Made by a program: the position numbers and the translations under genes. DNA of 64,000 nucleotides, taken from assembly GCF_900089585.1 (NCBI RefSeq), contig NZ_FLRH01000003.1, forward strand, positions 1,287,001-1,351,000, in the 5' to 3' direction. Within the stretch, counting starts at the first letter, position 1, and each line of letters starts with the position of its first letter. The notes under the pieces are model-generated. The model ran no database searches and was not told the origin of the DNA. It saw nothing but the letters and a program-made list of their open reading frames with translations. This DNA comes from Micromonospora sediminicola (lineage in GTDB: Bacteria; Actinomycetota; Actinomycetes; Mycobacteriales; Micromonosporaceae). Shown here piece by piece: positions 63,381 to 64,000 of this stretch.

Positions 63381-64000
63381 TCAGCAGGCCACGTCGACGC
63401 CCCGGGCGCGCAGGAACGGCGCCGGGTCGATCTGGTTCCACATCGCGCCCTGGTGCACCTCGAAGTGCAGGTGCGGTCCGGTCGCGTCACCGGTCGCGCC
63501 CTCGTAGCCGATGACCTGGCCGGCCCGGACCTTGTCGCCGACGTCGACGAGGAGCCGGCTCTGGTGCGCGTAGTGCGTCAGGTAGCCGTTGTGGTGGTCG
63601 ACGAAGACCGAGTTGCCGTAACCGTCACCGACGTCGCCGGCCTTGACCACGGTGCCCGCCGCGGCGGCCCGGATCGGCGTGCCGGCGGGCATGGCGAAGT
63701 CGATGCCCGCGTGCAGGGTTCCCCACCGCTGCCCGTAGCAGGAGGTGATCTCGGCGCCCTTCATCGGGATCACCCAGCCGGGCTTCGGCGCGGCCTTCTT
63801 CTTCGGCTTCGGCTTCACCGTCTTCCTCGGCTTCGGGGCGGCCGCGCTCGGGCTCGGGGACGGGCTGGCCGGGGTGGCCGACGGCGTGACGGGACTGACC
63901 GACTCCCGGGCCGAGCGGTCGGCGCGGGCGGCGTCCTCCGCGCGTGCCCGCGCGTCGAAGTCGACCGCCGCCGGCGCCGGGGTCGGTTCATCGGTGGTCG
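63381..64000 (-). CDS. M23 family metallopeptidase (5' end beyond window)
   Basis: The frame is open to the window edge, giving 206 codons of the C-terminus. The catalytic M23 domain (last 130 residues) has zinc ligands in HAGIDFAMPAGTPI and HLHFEVHQG, plus YGNSVFVDHHNGYLTHYAH. It is preceded by a Lys/Pro-rich segment (PKPRKTVKPKPKKKAAPKP) and a Ser/Pro linker, as in secreted peptidoglycan endopeptidases. The signal peptide should lie past 64000. GVDVAC ends the protein. Confidence 0.9.
   Translation of the reverse strand, partial: TTDEPTPAPAAVDFDARARAEDAARADRSARESVSPVTPSATPASPSPSPSAAAPKPRKTVKPKPKKKAAPKPGWVIPMKGAEITSCYGQRWGTLHAGIDFAMPAGTPIRAAAAGTVVKAGDVGDGYGNSVFVDHHNGYLTHYAHQSRLLVDVGDKVRAGQVIGYEGATGDATGPHLHFEVHQGAMWNQIDPAPFLRARGVDVAC

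Overview
The window is chromosomal DNA of a high-GC actinobacterium, most likely Micromonospora or a close relative in the Micromonosporaceae. Pointers are the very GC-rich third codon positions, frequent GTG starts, a WhiB-type regulator beside a BldM-type regulator, a HrcA/CIRCE-controlled groES-groEL1 pair, PspC proteins and many short GC-rich palindromes. The gene order glmS, nnrD, alr, tsaE, tsaB, rimI, tsaD, groES, groEL1, whiB3, DUF5319, guaB, guaB3, GMC oxidoreductase, guaA is, from memory, the core block also found in Mycobacterium tuberculosis and partly in Streptomyces, here interrupted by lineage-specific genes. No rRNA, tRNA, CRISPR array, phage or transposase gene was seen.

Layout. 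1-6.7 kb: a truncated FtsX-type permease, a divergent PadR regulator, and a minus-strand group of an MmpS-like protein, a DapC-like aminotransferase and a threonine-aldolase-like enzyme. 7-19.7 kb: cell-wall precursor and tRNA t6A genes (glmS, nnrD, alr, tsaE, tsaB, rimI, tsaD), with an EspC-like/DUF1023 hydrolase pair, ung and an HTH protein with a palindromic operator. 19.8-27 kb: DUF4142, a ROK regulator with a xylose-type sugar ABC transporter, a YbaK deacylase and a THUMP-like methyltransferase. 27-31.2 kb: groES-groEL1 behind two CIRCE elements, then a membrane molybdopterin oxidoreductase. 31.2-31.8 kb: a repeat-rich, gene-free stretch. 31.8-44.2 kb: whiB3, bldM, guaB, guaB3, two M1 lipoprotein peptidases, an LCP protein, a GMC oxidoreductase and guaA. 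44.2-54 kb: a PspC protein, two double-Nudix proteins, pssA and a fused Psd, then a PspC/LiaF/histidine kinase/response regulator envelope-stress locus. 54.4-60.2 kb: a complete oppABCDF operon. 60.3-64 kb: chorismate mutase with an apparent attenuator, pcrA, and a truncated M23 peptidase.

The strongest unusual signals are: (i) a 20-codon leader peptide with Phe-Phe-Tyr-Tyr codons, a terminator and a competing antiterminator upstream of chorismate mutase; (ii) a dispersed palindromic repeat present both between genes and in frame inside a methyltransferase gene; (iii) a recurring TAGGCT box 6-8 nt before start codons, implying leaderless transcription of several core genes; (iv) a MITE-like inverted-repeat segment; and (v) the fused Psd, the double-Nudix pair and the EspC/DUF1023 pair. 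Everything was read by eye. Family names rest on motifs and remembered homologues, not on searches.
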